Made by a program: the position numbers and the translations under genes. Below are positions 1-16,982 of a stretch of DNA of 64,000 nucleotides, piece by piece. Location of the stretch: positions 38,111,885 through 38,175,884 of the forward strand of contig JAVDOI010000001.1 in NCBI GenBank assembly GCA_032191485.1, read 5' to 3'. Numbering within the stretch: the stretch's first letter is position 1; each line of letters begins with the position of its first letter. Below the pieces are notes generated by a model that was not told the origin of the DNA, did no database searches, and saw only the letters and a program-made list of their open reading frames with translations. This DNA comes from Leptoclinus maculatus (lineage: Eukaryota; Chordata; Actinopteri; Perciformes; Stichaeidae).

Positions 1-3345
<3,345 letters not shown>

Positions 3346-3925
3346 TGGCAATGTTGTTCGGGCAATCGATCCACCACTTCGGTCTAGACTGAAATATTCA
3401 GCTACTATTTGATTCATTGCCATGAAATTCTGTATAGACATTCATGGTCCCCAGAGGATGAATCCTCACTTTGGTGATCCCCTGATTTTTCATCTAGCGC
3501 CCTTCTTAGTTTAACATTTGTGGTTTTGAGTGAAATGTCTTAATAGATGACCCCCTCGGGATAAACTGTAAACATTTTGATGATCCATTAATTTTTCTTA
3601 AGGCACCATCATCCAATCAAAATGTTAATTTCTCCAATAGTTTGGTTTGTGACTAAATATCTGCAAAACATTATCATCATCCTCAACATTACTTTGTGTT
3701 TGGTGCTCATTAGCAAGTTAGAGCGACAACACGCTAAACTAAGATGGTGAACACTGTACCTGCTAAACACGTGTTAGCATTGCCTTTGTGATCGCGTTAG
3801 CATGCTGATGTTAGCATGCTGATGTTAGCATGCTGATGTTAGCATTTAGCTCAAAGCACCGCTGTGACTAAGTACAGCCTTACAGAAAAGCTTGCACAGC
3901 TGTAGTTTCTTAGTCCAGTTTAAAT
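3346..3925 (+). repeat. Teleost dispersed repeat A, copy 1
   Basis: The block carries phrases shared with 13310-14061 and 37255-38035: 'gacattcatggt', 'gatcccctgatttttc', 'catttgtggttttgagtgaa' and 'tttagctcaaagcac'. Near its 3' side (about 3797-3850) the word 'gttagcatgctgat' is repeated in tandem more than three times. I recognise this wording as a widespread teleost repeat; its class is not clear from sequence alone. Confidence 0.75.
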
Positions 3926-6369
<2,444 letters not shown>

Positions 6370-6620
6370 CTTGCCCTCAGCTGAGAGACTGCACACTGTT
6401 AACCCCGCTGGCATGGGATGAAAACCCCGCAGAGCCGTGTCCTCTGTCTCCCCGGCCGCCTTTCTCTCTCTCACCTCTCCCACTGCCTTGATAAGCAAAA
6501 CAGCATGCCCTGCTATAATCACCATGATGTATTAAACATAATCAGGTGTGCTAATGAGGTCATAATCAAGATAATTCATGCATTAATTACCAAATATTTC
6601 TCCGTCAACACACACCTGTA
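6370..6620. promoter_or_regulatory. Candidate conserved non-coding element
   Basis: The block has many TAAT/ATTA homeodomain core sites between about 6515 and 6595 ('ataatcacc', 'gctaatgagg', 'cataatcaag', 'gcattaattacc') next to a CAGGTG E-box. It contains no repeat family I recognise. Clustering of such sites is typical of developmental enhancers in fish, but calling it regulatory is inference because no alignment was possible. Confidence 0.22.
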
Positions 6621-7383
6621 AAGAGTCCAACCAACCAATATGATCTATAACTGTGGACACAATATCATGAATATAATTAATTCATTGTATTACTTTCTCT
6701 TGCGTTACGTTATCAATACGCTGGTGCCAAATATCTATATATTATTATTAATATACAACATGGAGGTGCTGTAAATGCCGTGTTGGAACAGCTGAAACTA
6801 GTTGGCTAAGCTAGCGTCTTTAGCATGGAGGTCGATTGGCTGTTCCAAGCCCAGAAGAAAATTCTGTGAAACTGACACCATAATGCAGTGAATAAATACA
6901 TAACTCATGCTTTTTGCCTTTTAGGGGGATTTTTCATCTTAAGTAAAACGTGTATCGTGATGTATCGTATCGCAGAATTGCTGTATCCTGATACCATCGT
7001 CATTGTGGGCAACGTATTTATTGTATTGAGAGTTCCTTAGTTTGATACATTTCTCTTTGCCAGTAAGAAAGAGAGAGATTTTGTGCAATGGCATTTTGCC
7101 AATCCAGATGCACAAATACCTTCACATTCACACTCACTGCAACATTAGCCGGCTGTCAAACCACAGTAGAGTACAGGAAAGGAAGATGGTATTTTCATTG
7201 GTTTCATTTAGCCCACACCAATCTATTCAAATAAGCCTGGATCGGCCCTGACACCGCTCTTTAGTATCGGCTTGGGACATCTCTAATAATCAATATTTTT
7301 ATATTAACTATGGATCGCATTATCGCTTACTTGTATATGCGAGTTATGACCCAACTCTGAAGTTCCCCTCAGCTCTATGGAGC
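6621..7383. other. Unassigned sequence ending in a hAT-like terminus fragment
   Basis: Read on the minus strand, 7235-7290 begins 'tagagatgtcccaagccgat', which resembles the termini of a common fish hAT family that starts with 'tagggatgtcccgat'. A second stretch with repeated 'tatcg' words at 6950-7000 looks like another decayed transposon end. No coding sequence is seen. Confidence 0.35.
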
Positions 7384-7388
7384 ATTTC

Positions 7389-7915
7389 TGTCACGGGAGT
7401 TCAAGATCAGGACCCAATAGCAATACCACAGGAGACAGGATCTGGTATAACAGGTTTTATTGTACCACAGAAGGACAGGAATGTGTGGAGCCCGTGGTCT
7501 GACACAGGAAGCAGGCCGGATCGACGGCGTGGTACCCGAGGTCCGACACCAGAGGGCAGGCAGATCGACGGTGTGATGTCCTGTGGCTCGACCCCGGAGG
7601 GCAGGCAGATCGACGGTGTGATGTCCCGTGGCTCGACACCAGAGGGCAGGCAGATCGACGGTGTGATGTCCCGTGGCTCGACACCGGAGGGCAGGCAGAT
7701 CAACATGTACTCTACACCTGTAGCGGAGAGGAAAAGAGATTAGTCCAGGAATAGTCAACGGGAACTTACGGAACGGCGGTAAGACTACCGAGGCAGAAGA
7801 CAATACAGACACATGGCACACAACAACAAACAGGGGGATGACAGAACACATGAGGAGAGGAGATCGGGGGGGAAACAGAGGTAAACACACAATGGGTCAG
7901 ACAGGGATCCTGACA
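7389..7915 (-). mobile_element. Solo LTR (527 bp) with 5-bp target duplication
   Basis: The block starts TGTCACGGG and ends ATCCTGACA, so each strand begins TG and ends CA as LTRs do. It is flanked by the perfect 5-bp direct repeat 'atttc' (7384-7388 and 7916-7920). On the minus strand an AATAAA polyadenylation signal lies at 7461-7456, about 70 bp from the LTR end, which sets the orientation. There is no primer-binding site, internal region or second LTR next to it. That is the pattern left by recombination between the two LTRs of a retrotransposon. A 45-bp tandem array occupies the U3-side. The element sits within sequence that looks like an older fish repeat. The retroelement superfamily cannot be told from the LTR alone. 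Confidence 0.8.
7500..7702. repeat. 45-bp minisatellite inside the LTR, about 4.5 units
   Basis: Units begin at 7500, 7545, 7590, 7635 and 7680 with exact 45-bp spacing. The three central units differ by only a few substitutions; the first is more diverged and the last is partial. The array is GC-rich. Because 45 is divisible by three it gives repetitive open frames on both strands, which I regard as artefacts. Tandem repeats in the U3 of an LTR are commonly enhancers. Confidence 0.93.
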
Positions 7916-7920
7916 ATTTC

Positions 7921-10900
7921 AGCATCTTCATACCTCATTTAGTGGATTTGATTTTACAGCCTGTAACTTTACTGTTTTGGTTCACTCTAACCGCTCTCAT
8001 CAACGTTGATTCCAGCAGCAGCAGGCGGTTGTTTTCATCAAAGAACCTCCAGAAACCCACTGCACACTACTTGCCAAGCACTAGACAGAAACAGTTCGCA
8101 ACTAGCTGGTGAACATACTGTAGTGGACCATTTAGTTTCCAATTAGCCTGATGTTTCTCTGGAGTTAGTGAGGACCAAATCAGAAGTAAAAGGTGAGTGA
8201 ATATTGGATTGATTAACTAACTGCAGGTTTTAAATGAGTGTCTAATTGCGATAAATTCAGAAAAAAGGTTTTCAATAGTCCTGCACAGAACAAGTAGGGA
8301 AGTCATGTGTGATATGGCGTCTCAGAAGATTTTACTCATGTTTATTCATTCAAAAACATGATGGTGCATACTTGCTCATCTTTCAACAATGCTTCACATT
8401 CAAATACTAATCCTCGCAAGCTGTTCAGTACAGCGGCAGCCTTGAACTGTCGGCCAATACCGGAACAATTTGGGCTTCAGTGTGGGCCTTGCCTGGGGGA
8501 GACGGAGAAAAGCTGAACCAGAAAATCTACTTCTCATAATTATGAATACAAATTAATTTCCATAATTCACTGAGCAGAGCTGCAAGACACTGGAAAAAGG
8601 TCGGAGAAGGTTCTGCAGAGGTGTCGATTGAAACTATTGACCTTGTGATTACATACATTTCGAACCTACTCTTGTTTAAGGTGCAAAACATAAGGTTGAC
8701 AATAAAATGGGGCAGTCACATGTGGCGTTCAATTTGTTTTCAGTTGGGAAAGAAAAATCCATGGTTCAAAACTGTGCCCTTCAAAACATCATATTAACGA
8801 TTCAGCTATAATTGAATCCCCCTCCAAGCTGCAGCCATAATCAGATTACACTTTTTCAATTACTTACTATTCAAAGGTTTGCATTTGGAGTTTCTGCAGC
8901 AAACACCAGCCCTATATGTTTATTCATGTAAGCTCTTAGCCGAACCGAGTGGACCATCCATCAACGCACGCCGGTTAGAAGTGACTTCCGCTTTCTTTTC
9001 TCACGCTGCTTGAGACGGCGGAGCCCCGCAGAAAACGAATGGCGTCCCCGGTCGTTCTGTCATGGATCATTAAAAGCAGTTCATTGTTATTACTTCCACA
9101 GTTACACTCAATGTTGGAACAACAGACAGGGGGCTAGTTGTGATTGGTAGTTAAGACACATCATGCTAAGAACTCAAGCGGGTTGATAATTGTCACAACG
9201 TGGCAAAGGGATACAATCGAGCGTCGTTATGTGCTGCGCGCATATACTGACACACATGCAGTCAGACACACACACACACACACGAACACACACATACATA
9301 AGCATACTGTAATGGGCCAGTGTGCGGTTTAAATTATCTTTGATGCAGTGGATACCCCCTGCTGTTCACCATATTACGCTGTTCACATCAAACAGGTTGT
9401 TCTGGGAAGAAAAAGGGACACGATGACAAGACTGCGGCTCATCCTGATGCCAAGCTTTTTGTTCAAATGAAAAATAGGTTCCTCTTCCCTTTTTTTTCCT
9501 TCTCTCTTAGTCTCTTTTTCTCTCTCTGTTGTTCTGCCATGGTTTCTCTTTTTAGTGCTTTTTCTCACAATATAGGATGCTTCCTTTTCATCCTTGTACT
9601 TCCTGCCTTTCTTCCTTTTGTAACTTGCATCTGTTTTCCTCACCCGTCTGTGCAAAAAAAAAAAACTGGCTTTGTGTAAATCTTCAGACCGTCCTGTTTT
9701 TGCTCGGTCCCTGTCTTGTGTTTTTCTCGTCTTGATTTTTCCCCGCCAACTGCCATCCCCTACTATTCCCCTTTTGAGTCACCTGGAGCTTGTCGCAGCA
9801 TGCCACCCCATCATAGCTGACCATCCAGACAATGTCAGCGTGAGTCACAGTTCACAGATGATAATGACCAGCTGCTGTGCAAGCTGGGACTCACTGGGCC
9901 CCTCTAACCTACGGTCTGGCGCGTGTGTGTGTGCCCATGCATGTCTATTTAAATATATGTGTAAATACGTTTGTACAAATTCTTTGTGCAGGAAGGAAGC
10001 GGGGGGGGGGGGGGGAAGCAATACATTCCCTACTCGTTGATTTTTGATGTGTGTAAATGCATCCATGTGTGCACCGAATTCACTGAACTGAGGATTTGTG
10101 CGCCGCTATCTGTGCATGAGCCTATTGGTATGGATAGCGTGGCGTGATCTCGAGCCTGATCTGTACTCGCTGACTCCAAACCGCCCCCTCCCATCCCATA
10201 ATTCCACCTCTACCTCCAAAGCCCTTCTAACCTTTCTCCTGCACACCCACCTGTCAATCATGTTCATTGCAGCGCAGCAACATAGGGACACTTGGTTTAG
10301 TGTTAATTGAACCCTCACAGTTTACATTGGAATAAACCAACATCCCTTATGTGTTATTCCTGATGAAACCCTTGGCGGAGCCATTATTAATCACAGCACA
10401 CAACTTGGGGAACATCTATTGTCTGATAAAAGATTTGGAAAAATTAGGTTGAGCCGGTTGTAGTTACAGATGCATTGACTAAATATTTAAATACATTTAA
10501 AACTGTGTGTAGCTTAAATCTTAAATGTAAGGCTGTTTCATAAAAAATAAATATTGAAATGTCACCTCGTTCTCAGATGATTCAGTGGAATTAGTTTCCT
10601 TTAAAGTGGTGAGAAAGACTTTGCATAAACCACCTTTCCTCATACCTAAAGGTCAAGCCAATTTAAGGCATAGCTGTAGGTGTTCTCCAGTTTGGGATAA
10701 AAGCTTGTTCCTCTAGTCATCATGTTGAACATCACTCAAAGGGCATCAGTATGCTTCTAAAGAAATGCTTGTCGGACCATCTAACCGCATCTGAAACGTC
10801 TTTCCCAATACAACACTTGGAAATGTTGGGGAATTGATCTGCATTGACAAAGACATCTTTTGACGTTAAAATGAAGCATAGTTTTGTTTTAGAGATGAGG

Positions 10901-11955
10901 AATAAGGTTTATCACTTTAAAGGCAGAGCATTGCACGATCTTGCATCATGTGCATTGCGACATGGAACTGAAAATGAATGTAAAACACAGAAATAATAAA
11001 GGATCTGTCTGATCTTTCTGTGACAAGAGTGTGTTTCGAAGAACATCTCTAGCTCGCTCCATGTTCTCTAAACAAAATGACGGCATAACAGTGCAACGTC
11101 TGTGACAAAATGTCACGTCAGTAATTGTCCCCCGCTGCTGATGCGCTCCGCAGCGAGGGAGGACTTACAGTATTTCCTACTCTGTCCCTCTCTTAATCAA
11201 TTCACTGAGAGAAGGTTAAATTCTCTTCTCACAAGCCACCAGCTCCACCTGTGGGGGAGAGCCTCGAATAGAGATCAGACTGCAATCAATTTACCGTCAG
11301 GATTAGCTCTACCTGCAGCATGGTCACATACATCTGGAAGCTTGCCCAATAATGGGCAGGTAATAGAGCAAGTGACTGCATGTCCCCTGGGGGAGATTAG
11401 TGCTCCATGTCCCATATTAAGTACAAGACTAGGGAGTAACAAATGGCGTGTAACAGAAAAAGAGTTCACTGATACTTTTCAATGAAGAATAGGTCATGTC
11501 TTGTTTGATTACTTACACACATGACATGAGGGCTGTAGCTATAAATGCAAAATTGGTAATGCAATATTGGTAATGTATCGCGCTATTGATATGCCAACCA
11601 CGGGATGGCAAGCGACCGCTATATTTTTTTAGAACTTTTTGCAATGGGAATATTTACACTATGCTACAATCTTCAGCAGTGTAACGAGGCCCTGAGTGCT
11701 GCATGTTTTGTGTTTTATTTTTTATCTTTACTCGTCGGCGAGAGTTGAGTGTTACATTTTTGGTAAAAGGGTGCGCTCGTCGCTGTCACTTTTTTACCCA
11801 GCCGTTCAATCACAATGGAAGAGGGGCAGGACAAATACCATAAAGACCAACCGTCACATCCTAGGAGGTGCTGAACAACAACAACAATGAAGGAGACATT
11901 AATACACATAGACCGGTGGGTCCATCCCCTCTCCCTACTTGCTTTGGCCTGTTTC
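7921..11955. other. Long stretch without recognised genes or elements
   Basis: Apart from a short imperfect AC tract at about 9265-9295 and a run of 15 G at 10001-10015, nothing is recognised. The sequence just right of the LTR (7921 to about 8200) resembles a fish repeat into which the LTR inserted. About 11080-11470 is mixed-complexity sequence that could be conserved non-coding DNA. Confidence 0.45.
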
Positions 11956-11963
11956 ATCTAGAG

Positions 11964-12970
11964 CAGGGGTGGGCAATTATTGTTCCCAAGGGGCCACATG
12001 AGAAACAGGGACTGTTGTGGAGGGCCGGACCAATAGACTGAATGCAATCCTGCTCAATATTATTCCACCTCTTTATAAAAAGTAAATTGTATAGTTTTGA
12101 TAAGCTGTGAGTGGTAAGAGTAAATATTATGATCAGTGGTGGAATGTAACAAAGTATATTTGCTTAAGTACTGTACTTATGTACAAATTCAAGGTACTTT
12201 ACTTGATTATTTATATTTTATTTAACTTTGTACTTCCACTCCACAACATCTCAGAGGGGAATATTGTACTTTTTACTCCACTACATTTGTCTGGAAGCTT
12301 TAGTTACTTTGCACATTATAATTTGTCAAACTCTTCCTAACTACCCAAACTGAACAACAGAGAGTATAAAGGAGTTAAAATGAGCTCCACCTTAAACATC
12401 TGCTGCAGGAATAATGATCCAAACAAATATAAATATGTAGTATCCATATATAATAGTAAAACACTGACAAGGATCATGTTTCTGTTAATTAGTACTTTTA
12501 TTACTATTGTTTGTCGTCCAATGACTTCATGTTCTGTGTTTTAGTTCAGTGAACGAGTGACTGACGTCAGGTTGAATGTGTGAGGTGAGATGTGAAGGAC
12601 AGCTGACAGGTGATCGTCAGTGAGAGAGGATCTGGATTAATTAAACGTCCGGTTGCCGACTCGGCTGAGATTTAGGATGAATGACGCCCCAGAATCGGGC
12701 CAAATACACCGGCCCGGTTCCGACTGCCGACACTGCTATTATTGGGATTGCAGTGAGCCGCTGCTCGCACACATCCACGAACGTACTAACGTACGTAAAT
12801 TGAGATAAAAGACAGCAGCAGTCGCCTTCAAAATAAAAGCAATGCAGCTGTATAATTGTACATCACTGCATGATGTACAATTATTTACGTTTTATTCCGA
12901 ATTTCCCATTGACGTCCCGCGGGCCAGTCGGCGACAGCCGGCCCGTTGGGCTGTACAATGCCCAGGTCTG
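11964..12970. mobile_element. Non-autonomous hAT element, copy 1 (1007 bp)
   Basis: The termini are CAGGGGTGGGCAAT on the left and CAGACCTGGGCATT read inward from the right. Flanks are 'atctagag' (11956-11963) and 'gtctagag' (12971-12978), an 8-bp duplication with one mismatch that matches the nTCTAGAn target preferred by Charlie-type hATs. The interior holds a segment (about 12130-12330) with the wording of a widespread fish repeat ('gtggtggaatgtaac', 'tttttactccactacat'). A second copy is at 21822-23003. No transposase coding sequence is present. Confidence 0.88.
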
Positions 12971-12978
12971 GTCTAGAG

Positions 12979-13309
12979 CAATACTTCTGCGGATATTCCG
13001 TAGCAACCAGACCCGAAAAACCCCAATGCACCTCAATACCATTCTGTGTTCTGCAATTAACAAGTATTTAATGAGTTTTATAATTGTCCTTTTTTGTCAT
13101 TTAATAAACAACAATATACCTAATAATAACCATACAATAAAGCTTATTTATATAGCACTGAAATCAGGATGTAAATTGCAAAAAATGGCAATAATACTAT
13201 AATGATAAAGACACAAATTCTAGTCTTTTATTAATGTGCATCAGAGTATGATGCCAGTCCAACATCCGTTGAATTATTTTGGGTTAAAGCTACATTACAT
13301 TACATTTTT
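12979..13309. other. Short AT-rich interval
   Basis: Nothing certain is seen. The phrase 'gcttatttatatagcac' near 13140 resembles fish repeats related to LINE or SINE tails, but it is too short to assign. Confidence 0.4.
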
Positions 13310-14061
13310 GTTTAGCCATGTTAGCAGTGTGTCTCTATAGGATGTACATTTCTGTCTACAGGTTGGTCCATCACTTTTGTCTGAATTTTGACATTCATGG
13401 TCCTAGGAGGATGAAGCCTTATGATTTTTGTGTTCCCCTGACTTTTCTTCTAATGCCACCATGAAGTTCACATTTCTGATTTTTAGTGAAATGTCTCAAC
13501 AGATATTGGCTGGATTGCCATTCAATTTGGTACAGACATTCATGGTGCTCAGAGGTGACTGACTGATCCCCTGATTTTTCTATAGCACCACCACAAGGTT
13601 GACATTTGTGGTTTTAAGTGAAATGTCTCGACAGCTATTGGGCAGTGTTGCAGTTCTCAAGTCTTGTCTCGGTCTCAAACAAAGAGGATTATATTTCAAT
13701 ACCAGTGAAGTCTGCAGGGATATCACTGAATTGCCTATGCATTATCTGATTTATTTAACATCATACATTATTCGATGCCTTTTCATTGTTTTATTAAGGG
13801 TTAGGGTTAGGGTTAGCTGTCACTTTCTCTTGGTGCACTTATACAAACACACATTCTATTAGGCAATAAAAGCGGTGAATGAAGAGAAATGTTATTTTCT
13901 TTGTGTCTATGGTTTGATACACTCTGGTCTTGGTCTTGGTTTAGATGGTCCTGACTACAACACTACTATTGTGGGAAATTTGGTACACGCATTCAAATTC
14001 CCCTCAGGATGAATAGTAATAACTTCAATGATCCTCTGACTTTTAATCTACAGCCTCACAC
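13310..14061 (+). repeat. Teleost dispersed repeat A, copy 2, interrupted
   Basis: The copy contains two tandem subunits of roughly 145 bp, each running from 'gacattcatggt' through 'cccctgatttttc' to 'gtgaaatgtctc'. A 323-bp MITE interrupts it at 13643-13965, after which the repeat resumes ('ggtacacgcattcaaattcc'). It ends abruptly at 14061 where the Harbinger-like element begins. Confidence 0.75.
13643..13965. mobile_element. hAT-type MITE (323 bp) with internal TTAGGG repeats
   Basis: The ends are CAGTGTTGCAGT and, read inward from the right, TAGTGTTGTAGT. Flanking 8-bp direct repeats are 'ctattggg' (13635-13642) and 'ctattgtg' (13966-13973), with one mismatch. The terminal regions contain 'gtctcggtct' and 'tggtcttggt' words that I recognise from a common fish MITE. 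The interior carries about three vertebrate telomere repeats (13798-13816). Confidence 0.82.
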
Positions 14062-14287
14062 AGCAGGGGTCTTATTTATAACCATACGCACAAAACGGTG
14101 CCTGAAAGAGGCGTACGCCACTTCCCTTTGTGATCTATAAAAACAAAATTTGACGGGAGAATGTGCACTCGTGTACGGAAATTTTGCCCGTGCGTACGAA
14201 CATTTTGGAGGCACGGGGAAATTTGCAACGCAAATGGTGGCGAATTCAAACCGGATTGTAGAAATCAAATGTGAGGCATCATTATAC

Positions 14288-14743
14288 TAGTGATGGTGAG
14301 ATGAAGCTTCATGAAACATTGAAGCTTTCCATCCAATTGGTTCACTCATGGGCCGAAGCTTCATGGCGCTTCATTTGCTCTACTGTGCCATCAAGTGGAC
14401 AATAAATGTAAAACAGGCAGAGTGATTATAATGACACCATGGCTTTGGTGTGTGAAGCTTTGAATTGAATAAATTAATGAATGATGTTTGTGATGCTCCT
14501 ATAGATTGCAAACAAAAGCTCAATAAAGTCCCAAGTCCACAAAATGTGAGGGGGGATCCATTGCGTTTCGCTGCCCCTTATATTTCGAATTTCCTGAATC
14601 AGTCACGTGTTACGGCTGGCTTGCGAGGCTTCGAACGTCACCACATACGTCATCAACACAAGCCTCGATACGCGCTTCACCAAAATCTTCCTGGATTACT
14701 CGACACAGGCTTCGAAGCCTCGACACGGAAGGACACATCACTA
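14288..14743. mobile_element. hAT-type MITE (456 bp) with perfect 8-bp duplication
   Basis: Both ends begin TAGTGATG when read inward, followed by sequence rich in 'gaagcttc' and 'gaggcttcg'. The flanks are the perfect direct repeat 'cattatac' (14280-14287 and 14744-14751). It lies inside the Harbinger-like element. Open frames across it (for example 14465-14833) are not transposase. Confidence 0.9.
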
Positions 14744-15599
14744 CATTATACGTATAATGATGCCTTTCACACATTTAATTGTTGGAATGCTGTTAAGCAT
14801 TCCAACTATTGTTATCCTGTTTCTCTTTATTAAACTTCTTATATTTCTTCCATCCGTAATTTGCTACTTAACTCCTTCCACATTGTTTAAGCTACAGAAA
14901 CCGTTCAAATATCAAAATGTTCAGCTCTTTCAGCTCATGTGTCCTATTCTATTCATATTTCTAACCTTTAAACTTTTTGAATTATTAAGTTTTTTGCAAT
15001 TTATTTTTTAATGGGATGTCTATGGAGAACATTTTCAAATCCTCTTAAACTTTTTCAACTTTAAAATCCTTCAACTTCCTCATACTTTCAGTTACAGACA
15101 CCATTTCAACTTTCAAATGTTGAGAAAACCTTGAACTATTGCCGCATAATTCAGCTTTTTGATATCTTTTACACTTTTTGAACTGGAGAAATTTAACTTT
15201 TATGATTTTTTCAGTCCTTTTCTGATTTTAGAATGGGTGTGTATTGCGCAGCTTAGAGTGTGTGATGTCACCACTAGAGTGAAGAGGAGCTTGAGATTCT
15301 TGTCTTTTGCCACTGACTCCACAATTTTCACTCTTCATGCATAATTTTGGGATGGAAAAGTAGCTAATCTTGCCCTTGTCGTAGAAAATGACTGTGGAAT
15401 CCAGCAGATTTACACATTTGGCACAAAAGACTTTAATTGAGAGGAAAACCAACTTTCTGCTCCATAGAGACCAATGTTAAATTTTACTTCAAGAACATCT
15501 TCCACAGAACTTGGTACCCCATTTCTCAATCGCCGTTTTTTTACACTACAGACACAATTTTCACAGGATCTGTTTTTCAAGTTATCCTTCCTCTCATGT

Positions 15600-15772
15600 A
15601 TTATTATTATTATTAATAATTAATTAATTAATAATTAATAATTAATAATTAATAATTAATAATTAATAATTAATAATTAATAATTAATAATTAATAATTA
15701 ATAATTAATAATTAATAATTAATAATTAATAATTAATAATTATTAATTATTAATAATTATTATTATTATTAT
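15600..15772. repeat. AT-only minisatellite, 7-bp unit AATTAAT
   Basis: Every base from 15600 to 15772 is A or T. The core is a tandem of AATTAAT, with TTA/ATT trinucleotide runs at both ends. The unit and the flanks are nearly self-complementary, so the tract could form hairpins or a cruciform. Confidence 0.96.
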
Positions 15773-15934
15773 CGGAGCAATAGGAGCTACGGTTATGGGA
15801 ATTTTGAGGATTTGTTTGAAAAGTGTTTCATAGTTTCATCTACATTTAAAGGCTGCAGGCACACAGGTGTTTGTAATTAGTGATGTTGATAAACACACAG
15901 ACTCACAGACACACATGCACATACACTCATCTCC

Positions 15935-15944
15935 CTCTATCTCT

Positions 15945-15997
<53 letters not shown>

Positions 15998-16005
15998 TCT
16001 CTCTC
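15935..16005. repeat. Compound (CT)n(GT)n(CT)n microsatellite
   Basis: A GT run of 24 units (15949-15996) is bracketed by CT-rich runs. A short C run and AC tract follow at about 16046-16063. Confidence 0.96.
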
Positions 16006-16982
16006 ATACAGTCATTCAGGTCTTGGAGACTTTTAGAGGACTTCCCCCCCCCCACACACACACACCCCATTTTAAAATAAAAGCCCCACAGAATGAATTC
16101 TAACTGAAATGCTTGTGATGAAGCCTGTCACTGTGACTTTTCATATTTGGAATCTTTAAATTCTTTGAATTATTAAGCTTTTTGCAATTTTTTTTGAATG
16201 GGATATCTATGGAGAAAATCTTTAAATCCTGTTAAACTTCTTCAACTTTCAAAGCCTTCTTCTTCCTCATACTTTCAGCTACAGACACCATAGTTAGACA
16301 TTTCAACTAGAAGGGTTTTCAGCAGTGCAGTTTAAATGCTTTCGGGCTTCATCACTATTCAGACAGGTAGTCTCCCATTTCTGTATTTTCATCAATTGTT
16401 TTACAATTCATTTCAGCTTTCAGCATTCCAACGCATTTTCAGCAGGAAATGCATTTTCTAGTTTCACTTGATATCACACTTATAGATCCACTTTTCATAA
16501 ACAGCAGTGTTATTTGTGCTTGTACTAGTGAGCCATAACTATTCCATACGCACTTTTCAATTGTAAAAGAAATAAACCAACTCAAACCTCAAATCAAATT
16601 TCGCTTAATATTTTATCAGCACTGTCTGCACCTCGGAGCGCAGAGGAGAGGGCCGGACTACCGATGCTCGTGGTCAGCTGTGGAGCAAGCAATGTTTTTT
16701 CAATAATCTTCTAATACTGTGCATATATCACAAAGTATTCTCTGTGCGCAATGAAGATGATTGAAGACCACCTGCATATACGGATTGTGTGAATTAACAG
16801 TATGGAAATAAAGCCAGTGACAGCTGTCGCACAATCACTCCATAACATCATTATCAGTCCTTATTCATAATGCCAAAGGAAAACATTAATGTAGTGTTCA
16901 CCTATCTAACTTCCTTTTTAAATAATATCCAGAGTGGGGGCTACACTGATTGTCGCGATCGTTTTGGAAGCAATCAGTCTAA

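Larger units (their letters stand above)
14781..16480. repeat. Composite repeat with internal duplication
   Basis: The block opens with an 11-bp-arm hairpin ('gttggaatgct', loop 'gtta', 'agcattccaac') at 14781-14806 and closes with 'cagcattccaacgcattttc' near 16425-16445. Two long segments are diverged copies of each other: 14970-15110 and 16145-16300 share 'gaattattaag', 'tgcaatt', 'atgggat', 'tctatggagaa' and 'cctcatactttcag' in the same order. An AT minisatellite and a GT array lie between them. I recognise the family as a common fish DNA repeat but cannot name it. Confidence 0.6.

Noticed and set aside
3797..3850. CRISPR-like or satellite array of 'gttagcatgctgat'
   Set aside because: Three to four direct 14-bp copies with no spacers, part of a dispersed repeat that recurs elsewhere in the window.
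7375..7890. 171-codon repetitive frame and its overlapping alternatives on both strands
   Set aside because: The periodic peptide is a consequence of the 45-bp minisatellite inside a solo LTR.
12107..12340. Frame starting MSGKSKYYDQWWNV, repeated at 21965-22147
   Set aside because: The duplicate shows only that both lie in copies of one non-coding hAT element.
13798..13816. Interstitial telomere or chromosome-fusion scar
   Set aside because: Only about three TTAGGG units, lying inside a well-delimited MITE.
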